Positions 35,737 to 46,459 are shown, counted from the first letter of the stretch. The stretch is DNA of 64,000 nt from Sulfuricella sp. T08 (GCF_000971475.1 NZ_DF967525.1:1-64000); one strand, 5' to 3'. The notes: a model not told the origin generated them from the sequence alone. Made by a program: numbers and translations.

Positions 35737-35787
35737 CCCTTCAATCCATCGGACCGCCTACGGCGGCGCTGATTTCGAACGTTAAAC
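35731..35787 (+). other. attC-like site overlapping the acyltransferase stop codon
   Basis: It reads GTATAGC (degenerate R''), CCTTCAATCC, then ATCGGACCGCC-TAC-GGCGG with a further imperfect arm GCTGATTTCGAAC, ending in CGTTAAAC (R' core GTTRRRY). The spacing and stem fit a short attC. The R'' end is degenerate, so the call is moderate. Confidence 0.5.
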
Positions 35788-35845
35788 AATACCGCGGTCG
35801 ATTTCCCCCTCGTATACTCCCACCCCAAAAATCCAAAAATTCAGT

Positions 35846-35851
35846 TATAAT
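35846..35851 (+). promoter_or_regulatory. probable -10 box of the ahcY transcription unit
   Basis: TATAAT, 10 bp before the SAH riboswitch. No good -35 was recognised at the expected distance. Confidence 0.5.
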
Positions 35852-35859
35852 TCAACCCA

Positions 35860-35922
35860 ACCGAGGAGCGCTGCAACAGATTCCGTCTGTCAGGCTCGGC
35901 TTTCAAACACTGCGCTCACCTG
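35860..35922 (+). ncRNA. SAH (S-adenosylhomocysteine) riboswitch
   Basis: Consensus CCGAGGAGCGCTGCAAC begins at 35861. P1 pairs CCGAG (35861-35865) with CTCGG (35895-35899), and the pseudoknot pairs GAGCGC (35866-35871) with GCGCTC (35912-35917), as in the known class. This RNA turns on expression when SAH accumulates. It sits in the leader of ahcY, the SAH-degrading enzyme, exactly as in other betaproteobacteria. Confidence 0.93.
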
Positions 35923-35997
35923 TATTTAACCCGTGCCGGACACGGGATGCCCAGGTGAGAAGCACCCGCATCCCCCCGGCCACATCAGGAGTTCGCT

Positions 35998-37404
<1,407 letters not shown>

Positions 37405-37406
37405 TT

Positions 37407-37546
37407 TGTTGAACCGCGGAGGACGCGGAGGACGCGGAGTAATAAGTGGGTTTTTAGTTTCGACATAACCTGCAAAGCAGGTTAGTCTTCACTGAAACTC
37501 GCTTCGCTCGTTTTCTCTGCGTCCTCCGCGTCCTCTGAGGTGAACA
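37407..37546. repeat. palindromic repeat element between ahcY and metF
   Basis: Left arm accgcggaggacgcggagg (about 37412-37437) and right arm ctctgcgtcctccgcgtcct (about 37515-37544) are inverted repeats spaced by about 75 bp. The right arm runs almost into the metF start. Similar arms occur at 12109-12138 and 24583-24657. Likely a dispersed REP/MITE family. Confidence 0.55.
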
Positions 37547-37549
37547 ACT

Positions 37550-38386
37550 ATGTCGACAAATAAGCCCATACTCAGTTTCGAATTCTTCCCCCCCAAAACA
37601 CAGGAGGGAATGGACAAGCTGCACGCGACGCGCAAGCAGCTCGGCCAACTCAACCCGGAGTTTTTTTCGGTCACATTCGGTGCCGGTGGCTCGACTCGCG
37701 ACCGTACCCTGGAAACCGTGATCGAGATCCAGCGGGAAGGCCACGAGGCCGCGCCGCATCTGTCCTGCATCGGATCGACCAGGGAAAGCATCCGGGCAAT
37801 CCTCAACGAATATAAAAGCCACGGCATCCGCCACATCGTCGCACTGCGCGGCGACATGCCTTCCGGCATGGCCAGTGCGGGAGAATTCCGCTACGCCAAC
37901 GAGCTGGTGGAGTTTATCCGCACCGAGACCGGCGACTGGTTCCACATCGAAGTGGCCGCTTATCCGGAATTCCATCCGCAAGCCATCTCCGCCCAGGCCG
38001 ACCTGGCCAACTTCAAGCGCAAGGTGGATGCCGGCGCCAATGCCGCCATCACCCAGTATTTCTACAACGCCGACGCCTACTTCAACTTCGTCGACGAGTG
38101 CCAGGCGATGGGCGTCACTATCCCTATCGTGCCCGGCATCATGCCGATTGGTAATTTTTCCCAGCTGGCACGCTTTTCCGATGCCTGCGGCGCAGAAATC
38201 CCGCGCTGGCTGCGCCTCAAGCTGCAGGGCTACGGCGACGACTCTGCCGCCATCCGCGCCTGCGGCCTGGACGTGGTCACCAGCCTGTGCGAACGCTTGC
38301 TCAAAGGCGGCGCGCCGGGGCTGCATTTCTACACGCTCAATCAGGCCGGCCTGATCTCGACCATCTGGCAGCGGCTGGGACTGTAA
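37550..38386 (+). CDS. metF: 5,10-methylenetetrahydrofolate reductase
   Basis: 278 aa. The N-terminal SFEFFPPKT, the flavin-site blocks FFSVTFGAGGSTRDRT and HIVALRGDMPSG, and AYPEFHPQA and GGAPGLHFYTLN are MetF signatures. It makes 5-methyl-THF for methionine synthesis, matching the ahcY/SAM-cycle neighbour. The ATG follows the repeat arm directly. Confidence 0.95.
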   Translation: MSTNKPILSFEFFPPKTQEGMDKLHATRKQLGQLNPEFFSVTFGAGGSTRDRTLETVIEIQREGHEAAPHLSCIGSTRESIRAILNEYKSHGIRHIVALRGDMPSGMASAGEFRYANELVEFIRTETGDWFHIEVAAYPEFHPQAISAQADLANFKRKVDAGANAAITQYFYNADAYFNFVDECQAMGVTIPIVPGIMPIGNFSQLARFSDACGAEIPRWLRLKLQGYGDDSAAIRACGLDVVTSLCERLLKGGAPGLHFYTLNQAGLISTIWQRLGL

Positions 38387-38396
38387 GCCGTGGTTC

Positions 38397-38422
38397 ATGG
38401 CACCCTGAAACCAGGGTGCCAT
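38397..38422 (+). terminator. hairpin after metF
   Basis: A perfect 11-bp stem (38397-38407 with 38412-38422) and 4-nt loop. No T-run follows, so it is a terminator-like or protective hairpin. Confidence 0.6.
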
Positions 38423-38428
38423 GCCAAA

Positions 38429-38442
38429 TTGATCTAAATCAA
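38429..38442 (+). promoter_or_regulatory. FNR-type box before a PAS-GGDEF-EAL gene
   Basis: TTGATCTAAATCAA is a perfect FNR-consensus palindrome, flanked by A and T (ATTGATCTAAATCAAT). It lies about 92 bp upstream of the start at 38528 and differs by one base from the box before norC. It implies anaerobic or NO-responsive expression of this c-di-GMP protein. Confidence 0.78.
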
Positions 38443-38527
38443 TACGACTACATTCTTTAAAAGTTATAGTGGGCGTTCTGTCCAACTCTTTAACCTTTAA
38501 CAGATTCCCCTTGTTGCGGCTTCGCCG

Positions 38528-41332
38528 ATGATCAAAAATGCCAGCCTGAAAGCTCACATCCTTCTGCCCCTCGCCTTGGTGCTGGCGATTCTGCTGGGTG
38601 CATTCCATTACAGCCTGTATCAGCACGCAAAAACCGATGCCGATCGTGACTTCGTACATCTGCTGCAAGCCGCCAAAAACTATTACGACCGCGCTCTAAC
38701 AGGGCGCAGCGAAAAACTGGGAGGCACGCTGGAGGCGATTCTGCGCGATGAACCCTTGCAGGCAGCCTTGCGCGCCCACGACCGGAACGCCCTGCAAAAG
38801 CGCTCGACCCCTTTATTCAAGGCGCTGCATGACCAATACGGCATCACCCACTTCTATTTCGAGGATACAGCCCGGGTCAACCTGCTGCGCGTACACCAGC
38901 CGGAACGTTACGGTGACACCATCAACCGCTACACCACCCTGGCCGCGGAAAAAACCGGAAAAATAACTTCCGGGGTCGAACTCGGCCCGATCGGCACCTT
39001 CACCCTGCGAGTAGTGGCTCCGATGTACGACAGCCACGGCCTGATCGGTTATGTCGAACTGGGAGAGGAGATCGAAGGCGTTCTGCAAGGCGTCCATGAC
39101 ATTATCGGCACCGATCTGGCGCTATTCATCGACAAGCGGTTTCTGGTTCGCAAGGATTGGGAAAGTGGCATGCGCATGTTGAAGCGCAATGCCGACTGGG
39201 ACCGTCTGCCGGATGCGGCGATCATCCATCAGACCTTGGATTTGCCGCGCGAAGCGCTACTCCGCCTGTTATCCGGAGGCGGGCAGCCTGATTCGATCAC
39301 CAACCTGAACCTCGGCAACAAGCGCTACCATGTCGGCATGATCCCGGTCGAGGACGCGACCGGTCGCAAGGTGGGAAGCCTGCTCATGCTGCAGGACATG
39401 TCGCTGAAATTCCGCGAAATGGAAGTCACCCTCCGCAACCTCAGCCTGTTTTACCTGGCGCTGGGCGGCACCCTCTTTGCCTTGTTCGCCCTGATCATCC
39501 ACCGGGTGGAACGACGCCTGGAGCACTCCCGCCAGCAAGTCATCACCCAGGGCGAGGAACGCGTAGCACTTCAGGCAAAGCACATCGCCGAATTGCAGGA
39601 CGAACAAGACCGGCTCCAGCGCACTCAGGAAGAACTGCAACAAAGCCAGGGAAAGCTGCGCCTTTCCGCCCAGGTCTTCGAGAACAGCACGGAGGGTATT
39701 GTCATTACCGACACCCACGCCAACATCCTCCAGGTCAACCGGGCCTTTGCAGCCATTACCGGCTACAGCGAGGAAGAGGTAGCAGGAAAGAACATCAACA
39801 TACTGCACTCTGGCCGGCATGGTCCCAATTTTTACCAGGCAATGTGGTCCTCGCTGGTCGAGTTTGGCTACTGGCAGGGCGAGATCTGGAACCGCCGCAA
39901 GAATGGGGAAATATACCCGGAATGGCTGACGCTCATTGCCACCCGCGACGAGCAAGGGGAAACCATTCACTACATCGGGGTATTCGCCGACCTGACCGAG
40001 AAAAAGCAGACCGAAGCGCGCGCCCACTACTTTGCCAATTACGATACCAATACCGACCTGCCCAACCGTCTCCTGCTGGGGAAACACCTGCAACAGGAAC
40101 TGGAACGCGCAAAGGGAAATGGCTGGCAGGTTGCGCTACTGTATCTCGACCTGGATCGCTTCAAGACCATCAACGATACGCTGGGCCATCGCATCGGCGA
40201 CAAATTACTGAAGGCCGTTGCCGAACGGATCGGGCACATGGTTCGCGACATCGACATCATCGGTCGCCTGAGCAGCGATGAATTTACCATCGTGCTGTCG
40301 GATGTCGGCAACCGGCAAAATGCTGAGCAGGTAGCAAAGAAAATTCTCGATGCCATGAACCAGCCTTTCGAGATGGAAGGTCAGGAGGTGTTTATCACCC
40401 CCAGCATCGGCATTGCCCTCTACCCTCAGGATGCCGTTAGCCAGGAAGATCTGATCCGGAATGCGGACGCCGCCATGGCCCATATCAAGGCCCAAGGCGG
40501 CAACGGCTTCCATTTCTACAGCAGCGACATGGCGGCCACCCCGCAGCGTCTCGCACTCGAAACCAGCCTGCGCCGGGCGCTTGAGCGCAATGAATTCGTG
40601 CTGCGATACCAGCCTCAGGTCAGCCTGCGTAGCGGTCGGATCATCGGCATGGAAGCCTTGCTGCGCTGGCAACACCCGGAACGGGGGCTGGTTTCACCAG
40701 GAGAATTCATCCCCCTGCTTGAGGAAACCGGCATGATCGTCGCCGTTGGCGACTGGGTGCTGCGCACCGCCTGCGCCCAGAATAGCGCCTGGATGGCAGC
40801 CGGACTGCCTCCCCTGCGCATGGCGGTCAACTTGTCCGCACGCCAGTTCCGCCAACGCGATCTGATCGAATCGGTCAATCAGGCACTGCAGAATACTGGG
40901 CTGGCTCCGGAGCATCTGGAACTGGAAATCACAGAGAGCATCATGATCCAGGATTTGCAGACTACGATAACCACCCTGAACCAGTTGCATGCGCTTGGCA
41001 TCCAGATTTCAATCGACGATTTCGGTACCGGCTACTCCTCGCTGAGTTACCTGAAACGCCTGCCGATCAGCAAGATCAAAATCGACCAGTCCTTCATCCG
41101 CGACATCTGCACTGACCCGGACGACGAGGCGATCGCCAACGCCGTGATCAGCCTGGGGCACAACTTGAAGATGCAGGTCATCGCCGAGGGCGTGGAAACC
41201 CTGGAGCAGCTAGAGCAACTACGCGCACAAGGGTGCGACGAAATCCAGGGGTACTACTTCAGCCGGCCACTGCCCGCCGAGGCCTTTGCCCAACTGGTAA
41301 GAAAAAGCCTGATTACGGTGAAACCGGTCTGA
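38528..41332 (+). CDS. membrane sensor - PAS - GGDEF - EAL protein
   Basis: 934 aa. Two membrane segments (about 9-27 and 303-325) frame a Cache-like periplasmic sensor (about 30-300). A coiled coil, PAS (about 378-500), GGDEF (about 505-670) and EAL (about 680-930) follow. The GGDEF motif is degenerate (RLSSDEFTIVL), so it probably lacks cyclase activity. EAL is intact (GMEALLRWQHP, DDFGTGYSSLSYL), so a phosphodiesterase role is likely. It has an FNR-type box upstream. Confidence 0.9.
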   Translation: MIKNASLKAHILLPLALVLAILLGAFHYSLYQHAKTDADRDFVHLLQAAKNYYDRALTGRSEKLGGTLEAILRDEPLQAALRAHDRNALQKRSTPLFKALHDQYGITHFYFEDTARVNLLRVHQPERYGDTINRYTTLAAEKTGKITSGVELGPIGTFTLRVVAPMYDSHGLIGYVELGEEIEGVLQGVHDIIGTDLALFIDKRFLVRKDWESGMRMLKRNADWDRLPDAAIIHQTLDLPREALLRLLSGGGQPDSITNLNLGNKRYHVGMIPVEDATGRKVGSLLMLQDMSLKFREMEVTLRNLSLFYLALGGTLFALFALIIHRVERRLEHSRQQVITQGEERVALQAKHIAELQDEQDRLQRTQEELQQSQGKLRLSAQVFENSTEGIVITDTHANILQVNRAFAAITGYSEEEVAGKNINILHSGRHGPNFYQAMWSSLVEFGYWQGEIWNRRKNGEIYPEWLTLIATRDEQGETIHYIGVFADLTEKKQTEARAHYFANYDTNTDLPNRLLLGKHLQQELERAKGNGWQVALLYLDLDRFKTINDTLGHRIGDKLLKAVAERIGHMVRDIDIIGRLSSDEFTIVLSDVGNRQNAEQVAKKILDAMNQPFEMEGQEVFITPSIGIALYPQDAVSQEDLIRNADAAMAHIKAQGGNGFHFYSSDMAATPQRLALETSLRRALERNEFVLRYQPQVSLRSGRIIGMEALLRWQHPERGLVSPGEFIPLLEETGMIVAVGDWVLRTACAQNSAWMAAGLPPLRMAVNLSARQFRQRDLIESVNQALQNTGLAPEHLELEITESIMIQDLQTTITTLNQLHALGIQISIDDFGTGYSSLSYLKRLPISKIKIDQSFIRDICTDPDDEAIANAVISLGHNLKMQVIAEGVETLEQLEQLRAQGCDEIQGYYFSRPLPAEAFAQLVRKSLITVKPV

Positions 41333-41534
41333 TCGGCGGCCCTGGTTTTCATCAAAGACAATGACTCTCGTGAACCTGTAAAGATTGCTGGTTCTAAATA
41401 AAAATCTACTTTGACAACCTATCCGCGCTATTCAAAGCAGCGTGGGCGCAGAGCGCCACTTAAGAAATGCAAGATACTGTCCAAACAAACGGAGCCGCCT
41501 CTCAACTGCCATTGCACTGTCGTGCCCTTCCCGC

Positions 41535-43607
41535 CTAACTGCCGAGACGCTCAGCGATCCACTCTGGATGGTTCTCTGCAACATGGAAAAGGGCGGCCAC
41601 CACATGGCGATCATGCCGGGTCTGGGTCTCCGAGAGCATCTGATCCAACGCCGCGTTCACCGTCATGCCGGTACGGTAAGCTCTTGAATTCACCATTGCC
41701 ACAAAAGCGTTGGCCACGGACAAAATTTTCGCCGTCAGCAGCATCTGATCACCATGCAGCCCCTTCGGGTATCCACTTCCATCAATGTACTCCTGCTTTT
41801 GCGCAATCGTTTCGAGTACCGGACCCGGGAAATCGAGGCCAGAGAGGATCGCGACTGAATGGTTCACATGCTCGTGCAAGATTTGCTGCTCCTTGTCGGT
41901 CAGCGGCTCTGGCTTGATAAGGATTTCTTTCGGCACGAACAGCTTGCCGACATTGGCAAGGTTTGCCGCCATTTCGAGCGTTTCCATGTCCTGTTTTCCG
42001 AGATCCATCTCCCGCCCGATGGCCAGCGCCACCTGAGTTGTCTTGCTGGAATGGTTCGCCGTGAAAGGGTCATGCAAATCCACCGCACGCATCAGCGTAG
42101 CCAGAAGACTTCGCATCAGTTGATCCCGCCGGGCCTGGCTCTCCTGTAGCACCGTAATATCGTGAGAAACGACAAGCACGCTCTTGTTGTGGTGAATGCC
42201 GGCAAGCAGTGGAATCGCCGCAGAATGATAGGTTCTGGTTACCTCTCTTTTCAGTTGCAGCGCATCGGTTGCGATCCTGGATTCATTCCCGGCCAACGCA
42301 GAGCTTGCCAACGCCCAGATCGTCTGCGCAACATTCGAGCCAAGCACGCTCGGCAACGTCTTTCCGACAAAATCCTGCGGAGTCAGTCCCCAGGCCTCGG
42401 CCAGAGGCTTGTTCACATACATGAAGTGCTGATCCTGATCCAGGATATAAATAAAATCCCGGATATTGTCCGTAATCGAGTTCAGGAGCTCGGCTTGCGA
42501 TCTCAACTCATCTGACTTAATCCGCAGCTGTTCGGCTGCATGGTGCTCCCGCACACTGCTGCCGTGCCTCCACGCGGCCACCAGTGCAGCCGCAACGAAT
42601 AAGGTCGCGAGCAGGAATGCCGTCATCACAAAGCGATGATGCGCATCCGACTCCTTTAACGCCTCTTTGGCATCAATTTTCTGCACCAGCACCCAGGGCG
42701 CCCGCATGAAAGCACGGCTGGTAACCAGCACTTCCGCTCCACGGTAGTCCCTCATTTGACCGAATGCACCAGGGTTCATCAGGGCAAATGCCGCCTCAAG
42801 CCGCGGGCTTTCCAGCGAAAGCCGCTTCTTCAGCAACGCACTTCCATCGGCGAGAGGCGACAAATAGACTGCCGAACCATCCTCGCGCCGCACCAGCAGT
42901 GTCTCGTCTGTTTGTGTCGTGCGAATTTGGTGGGTAAGCAGCGGATAGAGTTCGTCCCGCGCTCTCTTGATGCCCACCAGCACAGCAATCGGCGCAGCCT
43001 CTTTCTTCGAGACCTGCAATGGAAATATCGGCACCACAAACCCGAGCAAGGGCTGACCGGAATCCCCCAGGTAGATATCCTGAATGGCCGGCTCCCTGGA
43101 TTTAAGAACCCTTGCAACCGTATTCTCCACCTCCCGGGCGAGCTTGATCCCAGGCGTCGAGAGGATCAATTTGCCGTCTTGATCAAGCAACATCAGACCC
43201 ACATCGGCCTGCCCTGGCAAATTCGCCCCGACGGTTTCCGCTCTGGATTTTTCGATAAAGCCGCCACGATCGGCCGTGACCAGAACCAAATTACGGATAT
43301 AGGATAGCTGGGCCGGCTCGATCGCGCCCGGGCTTGGCTGTTCACGAGATGCGAGTTGCATCAAATATAGTTGCATCGAGCCATTTACAGCTAGTCCATG
43401 CAAGTTGCCGAATTGCGCCTCCAACCACCTGTCCACAGCGTCATAGCGGCTATCTGCGACAAGCCCGAGATGCACCTGCCATTGTTGCAGGTCCCGTGCC
43501 CGTTCTTTGGCAGCATAGGCAAACACGAACCATATGCCGATAGCAATAAACAGGGCCAGCAGAGCACTGCCCAGATAGGCGGGATTCTTGAGTGATAATG
43601 TCTTCAT
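41535..43607 (-). CDS. membrane PAS sensor with degenerate HD-GYP domain (copy 1)
   Basis: 690 aa. Two membrane helices (about 12-32 and 327-347) enclose a periplasmic Cache-like sensor. A PAS domain (about 370-490) and an HD-GYP-type domain (about 500-685) follow. In the latter the metal-binding HD is replaced by AN (EMAANLANVGKLFVPKEIL) and the later His pair is also lost (QKQEYIDGSGYPKGL), while GYP is kept. Phosphodiesterase activity is therefore unlikely and a c-di-GMP- or ligand-binding role is possible. It lies downstream of the LapG-like gene on the same strand and has a paralogue at 49379-51436. Confidence 0.85.
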   Translation of the reverse strand: MKTLSLKNPAYLGSALLALFIAIGIWFVFAYAAKERARDLQQWQVHLGLVADSRYDAVDRWLEAQFGNLHGLAVNGSMQLYLMQLASREQPSPGAIEPAQLSYIRNLVLVTADRGGFIEKSRAETVGANLPGQADVGLMLLDQDGKLILSTPGIKLAREVENTVARVLKSREPAIQDIYLGDSGQPLLGFVVPIFPLQVSKKEAAPIAVLVGIKRARDELYPLLTHQIRTTQTDETLLVRREDGSAVYLSPLADGSALLKKRLSLESPRLEAAFALMNPGAFGQMRDYRGAEVLVTSRAFMRAPWVLVQKIDAKEALKESDAHHRFVMTAFLLATLFVAAALVAAWRHGSSVREHHAAEQLRIKSDELRSQAELLNSITDNIRDFIYILDQDQHFMYVNKPLAEAWGLTPQDFVGKTLPSVLGSNVAQTIWALASSALAGNESRIATDALQLKREVTRTYHSAAIPLLAGIHHNKSVLVVSHDITVLQESQARRDQLMRSLLATLMRAVDLHDPFTANHSSKTTQVALAIGREMDLGKQDMETLEMAANLANVGKLFVPKEILIKPEPLTDKEQQILHEHVNHSVAILSGLDFPGPVLETIAQKQEYIDGSGYPKGLHGDQMLLTAKILSVANAFVAMVNSRAYRTGMTVNAALDQMLSETQTRHDRHVVAALFHVAENHPEWIAERLGS

Positions 43608-43783
43608 GAGATTAAAGCCGTAGCGTTATTGTTAGTCATTAGTTTTCTTGAGCCTCCTGTAAAAACAGATCAGTTGTCCAGGCAATTATTCTCATCGTGG
43701 AACCCAGTCTCGGCGTCGAAGTAAAGCCAGAACTATCATAGAACCATGAATCATCCTTCGCAATACGAACCCGGGGTTCACCC

Positions 43784-44545
43784 TCAGGGTATATGCATCC
43801 ACCAATGTTTCTCGTTGATTGAATATACTGGAACATAGTGGGTGATTTGCTTTTGCGAGACCACCTCCTGCGCCTGGTTATCGAGTATCAAGGCGTCGCC
43901 ATTGAGGTACACAGCGAGAATGGCGTGCCCTATACCCAGGTTGTTATCCTGCAACACAACAATGCGCAAGGAGTCAGGGCTGAATCCGAGCTGCCTCAAT
44001 GACCAATATTTGAAGATGGCGAAATCCTCGCAATCGCCATCGTTATACAGAAATTCCCTGGGAGTTGCCCAGTAGTCGTTCACGCCATAGTTGTCGGAAT
44101 CCAGCACGTAGTTCTTTTGATTGCCATAATCATTCACCGCGACGATCTGCTCCATGAGCGGCTTCCCCCTGAGTCCCGACAGGAAACGCTGCCAATTGCG
44201 CAGGTGGCAGCTATTGAATGCAGGGCTCTCGCAGTCCTTATCCTTCAAGTCATCTTTGGCGTGGCGTTTGAGGACGCCGATCCATTGCGGAAACATTTTA
44301 AGATTAGCATGTTCGGATTCCTTGTAACCGAACAAGGGTAGATTGGGTTCAAGCGCCCGCCCTACACCTTGAGAGTAGGCAGCATCCAGACGCAACGCAA
44401 GCAGAATAGCCGAAAGCACAGTGATAGCTCTTTTGGCGGTTTTAACAAAGGCAGATCGCGTGAATACCCCTGGCATATCCTTCGATGCTATTGTTTTTAC
44501 GGTATGAAAAAGTGACTGAAACGGCGAGAAAACATCTTTTAGCAT
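43784..44545 (-). CDS. LapG-like (BTLCP/DUF920) periplasmic cysteine protease (copy 1)
   Basis: 253 aa. An N-terminal membrane/signal segment (about 38-58) is followed by a transglutaminase-like cysteine peptidase fold. The catalytic triad is visible: C172 in NDGDCEDFA, H207 in GIGHAILAVY and D222 in LILDNQ. The DCED acidic pair matches the calcium-binding part of LapG. LapG cleaves surface adhesins at T/P/A-A-A-G sites and is normally held by the c-di-GMP receptor LapD. Here the next gene downstream is a degenerate HD-GYP sensor instead. The start is uncertain; a later ATG at 44476 would still give a signal segment. Confidence 0.85.
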   Translation of the reverse strand: MLKDVFSPFQSLFHTVKTIASKDMPGVFTRSAFVKTAKRAITVLSAILLALRLDAAYSQGVGRALEPNLPLFGYKESEHANLKMFPQWIGVLKRHAKDDLKDKDCESPAFNSCHLRNWQRFLSGLRGKPLMEQIVAVNDYGNQKNYVLDSDNYGVNDYWATPREFLYNDGDCEDFAIFKYWSLRQLGFSPDSLRIVVLQDNNLGIGHAILAVYLNGDALILDNQAQEVVSQKQITHYVPVYSINEKHWWMHIP

Positions 44546-45122
44546 GTTTCCGCAGCCACTATAAGGTATCGCTGAGGAACAGTAAAAGAGGTATTCAAGT
44601 CAATGAAACAGGTGAAGTCTTTACGACAACAATCCGTTTGACGTCATAACAGATCTAAATTGGGAAAATCCTGATGACTATTTAGGATCTGTTTCAGGGA
44701 ATACAAACAGAATTTTGCTCGGTGCGTGTCAATCCACAGCGATTTTGTTGTATTTCTGCCACACTCAGGTTTCGGATTGCCATCCCCCAATCATGGCGCC
44801 AATAACGGGCGCTATACAACGAAAACCGGCAACACCAAGAAACGATTAACAAGCTCGACTCCGAAATTCACCCTGAATTCAAAGAAAAAAGTTGAATTAA
44901 TGCAAACTTGCTAGATTAACAATCCGAATTAATATTATGATGTATATAATAAGTGATGGTCAGAAATAGGGGATTTCCTTATTTTCTGATTGTGACAGGT
45001 ACGCTAACATCGCCATCAGGCTGATTCCAAAGCACCATCTTGGTAAAAAGAATTTCTGACGATGCAGCCCCAAGCTGCGCAACTACTAATACTAAACTAA
45101 CGTCTCAAATGGAGGTACTACC
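44546..45122. other. 577-bp intergenic region before the Slam gene
   Basis: AT-richer than the genes, no supported ORF. It carries TATAAT at 44945-44950 and a GGAGG ribosome-binding site just before the TTG start at 45123. It should hold the divergent promoters of the LapG-like gene and the Slam gene. No known riboswitch motif was recognised. Confidence 0.5.
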
Positions 45123-46433
45123 TTGACTAATAAATCCAGCGCCCAGTGGCGCAAAATTTCCCTGACCAGATCCACACTCGCTATTTCGGTGGCTTTGGCA
45201 ACCATGGGGGCATCCGCACTCTCCTACGCTGCGGATGCAGACCAGGACCAGGAAAAACTGTTCAAGGAAGGTCTGTTCCAGCGGGAACAGGGCAACCTTT
45301 TCACCTCCCTTGAAGCATTCCAGACCGTTCTCAGCAACCAGCCACAACTCAACCGCGTCCGCTTGGAATTGGCTGTCGCTTACTACCGCACCATGAATTT
45401 CGAAGAATCGAAACGGCAAGCCCAGCTCGTGCTGGACGACCCGAAGACACCGGAAAATGTCCGCCTCTCGGTGCTGACATTCCTCGCCCAGGTCAAAAAG
45501 GACGAGGAAGCCTTTACCGCCAAACGGCACGCGTGGGAACCTTCGGTCTCGATCGGACTCATGCATGACACCAACATCAACGTCGGACCATCGAGCGACG
45601 TCCTGCCCGGCGGCCTGATTCTTAGCACAGCATCCCGCCCACTAAAAGATGATGCGGTCGTCCTGTCTGCGGGCATCACCCACCGCTACCAGTCGCCAAC
45701 CCCCGTCAAGATCGGCGAAAAGGCGGCCCGCTTCGTCTGGCAGAGCCAAGCCAACTATTACCGTAAAGGCTACCTCAGCAAGGACGAATTCAACCTTGAT
45801 GTCGTGACACTCGCCACCGGCCCAGGCTGGTTCGTGCCGAATTACTGGCGCGCAGCAGTGACCGGGCAGGTGGATTACATCCGTTATGGCGACACGGAAC
45901 TGGCGAATTTCTACTCATTGACTCCGAGCGTAACCTGGGAAATCCAGAACGGCGAAATCACCTGGGATGCGTTGTTCCAGAAACGCGACTTCAGCCGCAC
46001 CGTGGATGCAGGCCGCGACAGCGACTACGCCGCAACCGGCGTGACTCTCGGCAAAGTCTTCATGGGCGGCAAGCTCGCGCTGCAAGGCGGCGTGCACGTA
46101 TTCCAGGAAGATGCGAACTTATCCCGCTTCAGCAACGATGGCACCGAAATCTTCCTCGGCGCCAACATGCTCGCATGGGCCAACGGCAGCGTATATGGCC
46201 GCGCCAGCCAGAGAGACGTCAAATATGATGGCATAGACTCCGCCATTTTCCCCCTCAAGCGCGACGAAACCGAAAATCGCTATGAGATCGGCTTTAACCA
46301 TGACATCAAGACAGGTCCTTTGGAGCGCTGGAAGCTCGGTGGCAGCTTTACCCACACCGAAAACAGTTCCAATATCAGTATCTACGACTACAAGCGGGAT
46401 GTCACCGCCCTCAACCTGAGCCGCACCTTCTAA
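45123..46433 (+). CDS. Slam-type (TPR + DUF560) outer-membrane translocon, type XI secretion
   Basis: 436 aa from a TTG with GGAGGT upstream. A signal peptide (LAISVALATMGASALSYAA) precedes N-terminal TPR-like repeats (GLFQREQGNLFTSLEAFQTVL, RVRLELAVAYYRTMNFEESKRQAQLVL). A 14-strand-style barrel follows (SIGLMHDTNINVGPSSD, SQANYYRKGYLS, WRAAVTGQVDYIRYGD), ending in Phe. This is the layout of Slam/surface lipoprotein assembly modifiers, which move lipoproteins or soluble partners across the outer membrane. A probable client with a TbpB-like barrel follows, separated by a terminator. It lies between the two LapG/HD-GYP-like modules. Confidence 0.85.
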   Translation: MTNKSSAQWRKISLTRSTLAISVALATMGASALSYAADADQDQEKLFKEGLFQREQGNLFTSLEAFQTVLSNQPQLNRVRLELAVAYYRTMNFEESKRQAQLVLDDPKTPENVRLSVLTFLAQVKKDEEAFTAKRHAWEPSVSIGLMHDTNINVGPSSDVLPGGLILSTASRPLKDDAVVLSAGITHRYQSPTPVKIGEKAARFVWQSQANYYRKGYLSKDEFNLDVVTLATGPGWFVPNYWRAAVTGQVDYIRYGDTELANFYSLTPSVTWEIQNGEITWDALFQKRDFSRTVDAGRDSDYAATGVTLGKVFMGGKLALQGGVHVFQEDANLSRFSNDGTEIFLGANMLAWANGSVYGRASQRDVKYDGIDSAIFPLKRDETENRYEIGFNHDIKTGPLERWKLGGSFTHTENSSNISIYDYKRDVTALNLSRTF

Positions 46434-46459
46434 ATCCCGTCTATCTCGCATCACCCCAG

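Noticed and set aside
43639-43836. 65-residue frame overlapping the end of the LapG-like gene
   Set aside because: Out of frame with a well-supported gene and without domain or start signal.
44726-44914. short reading frame in the region before the Slam gene
   Set aside because: No ribosome-binding site, no recognisable protein character, AT-rich noncoding region.
44900-45122. possible c-di-GMP riboswitch in front of the Slam gene
   Set aside because: None of the conserved GEMM blocks was found in the leader.
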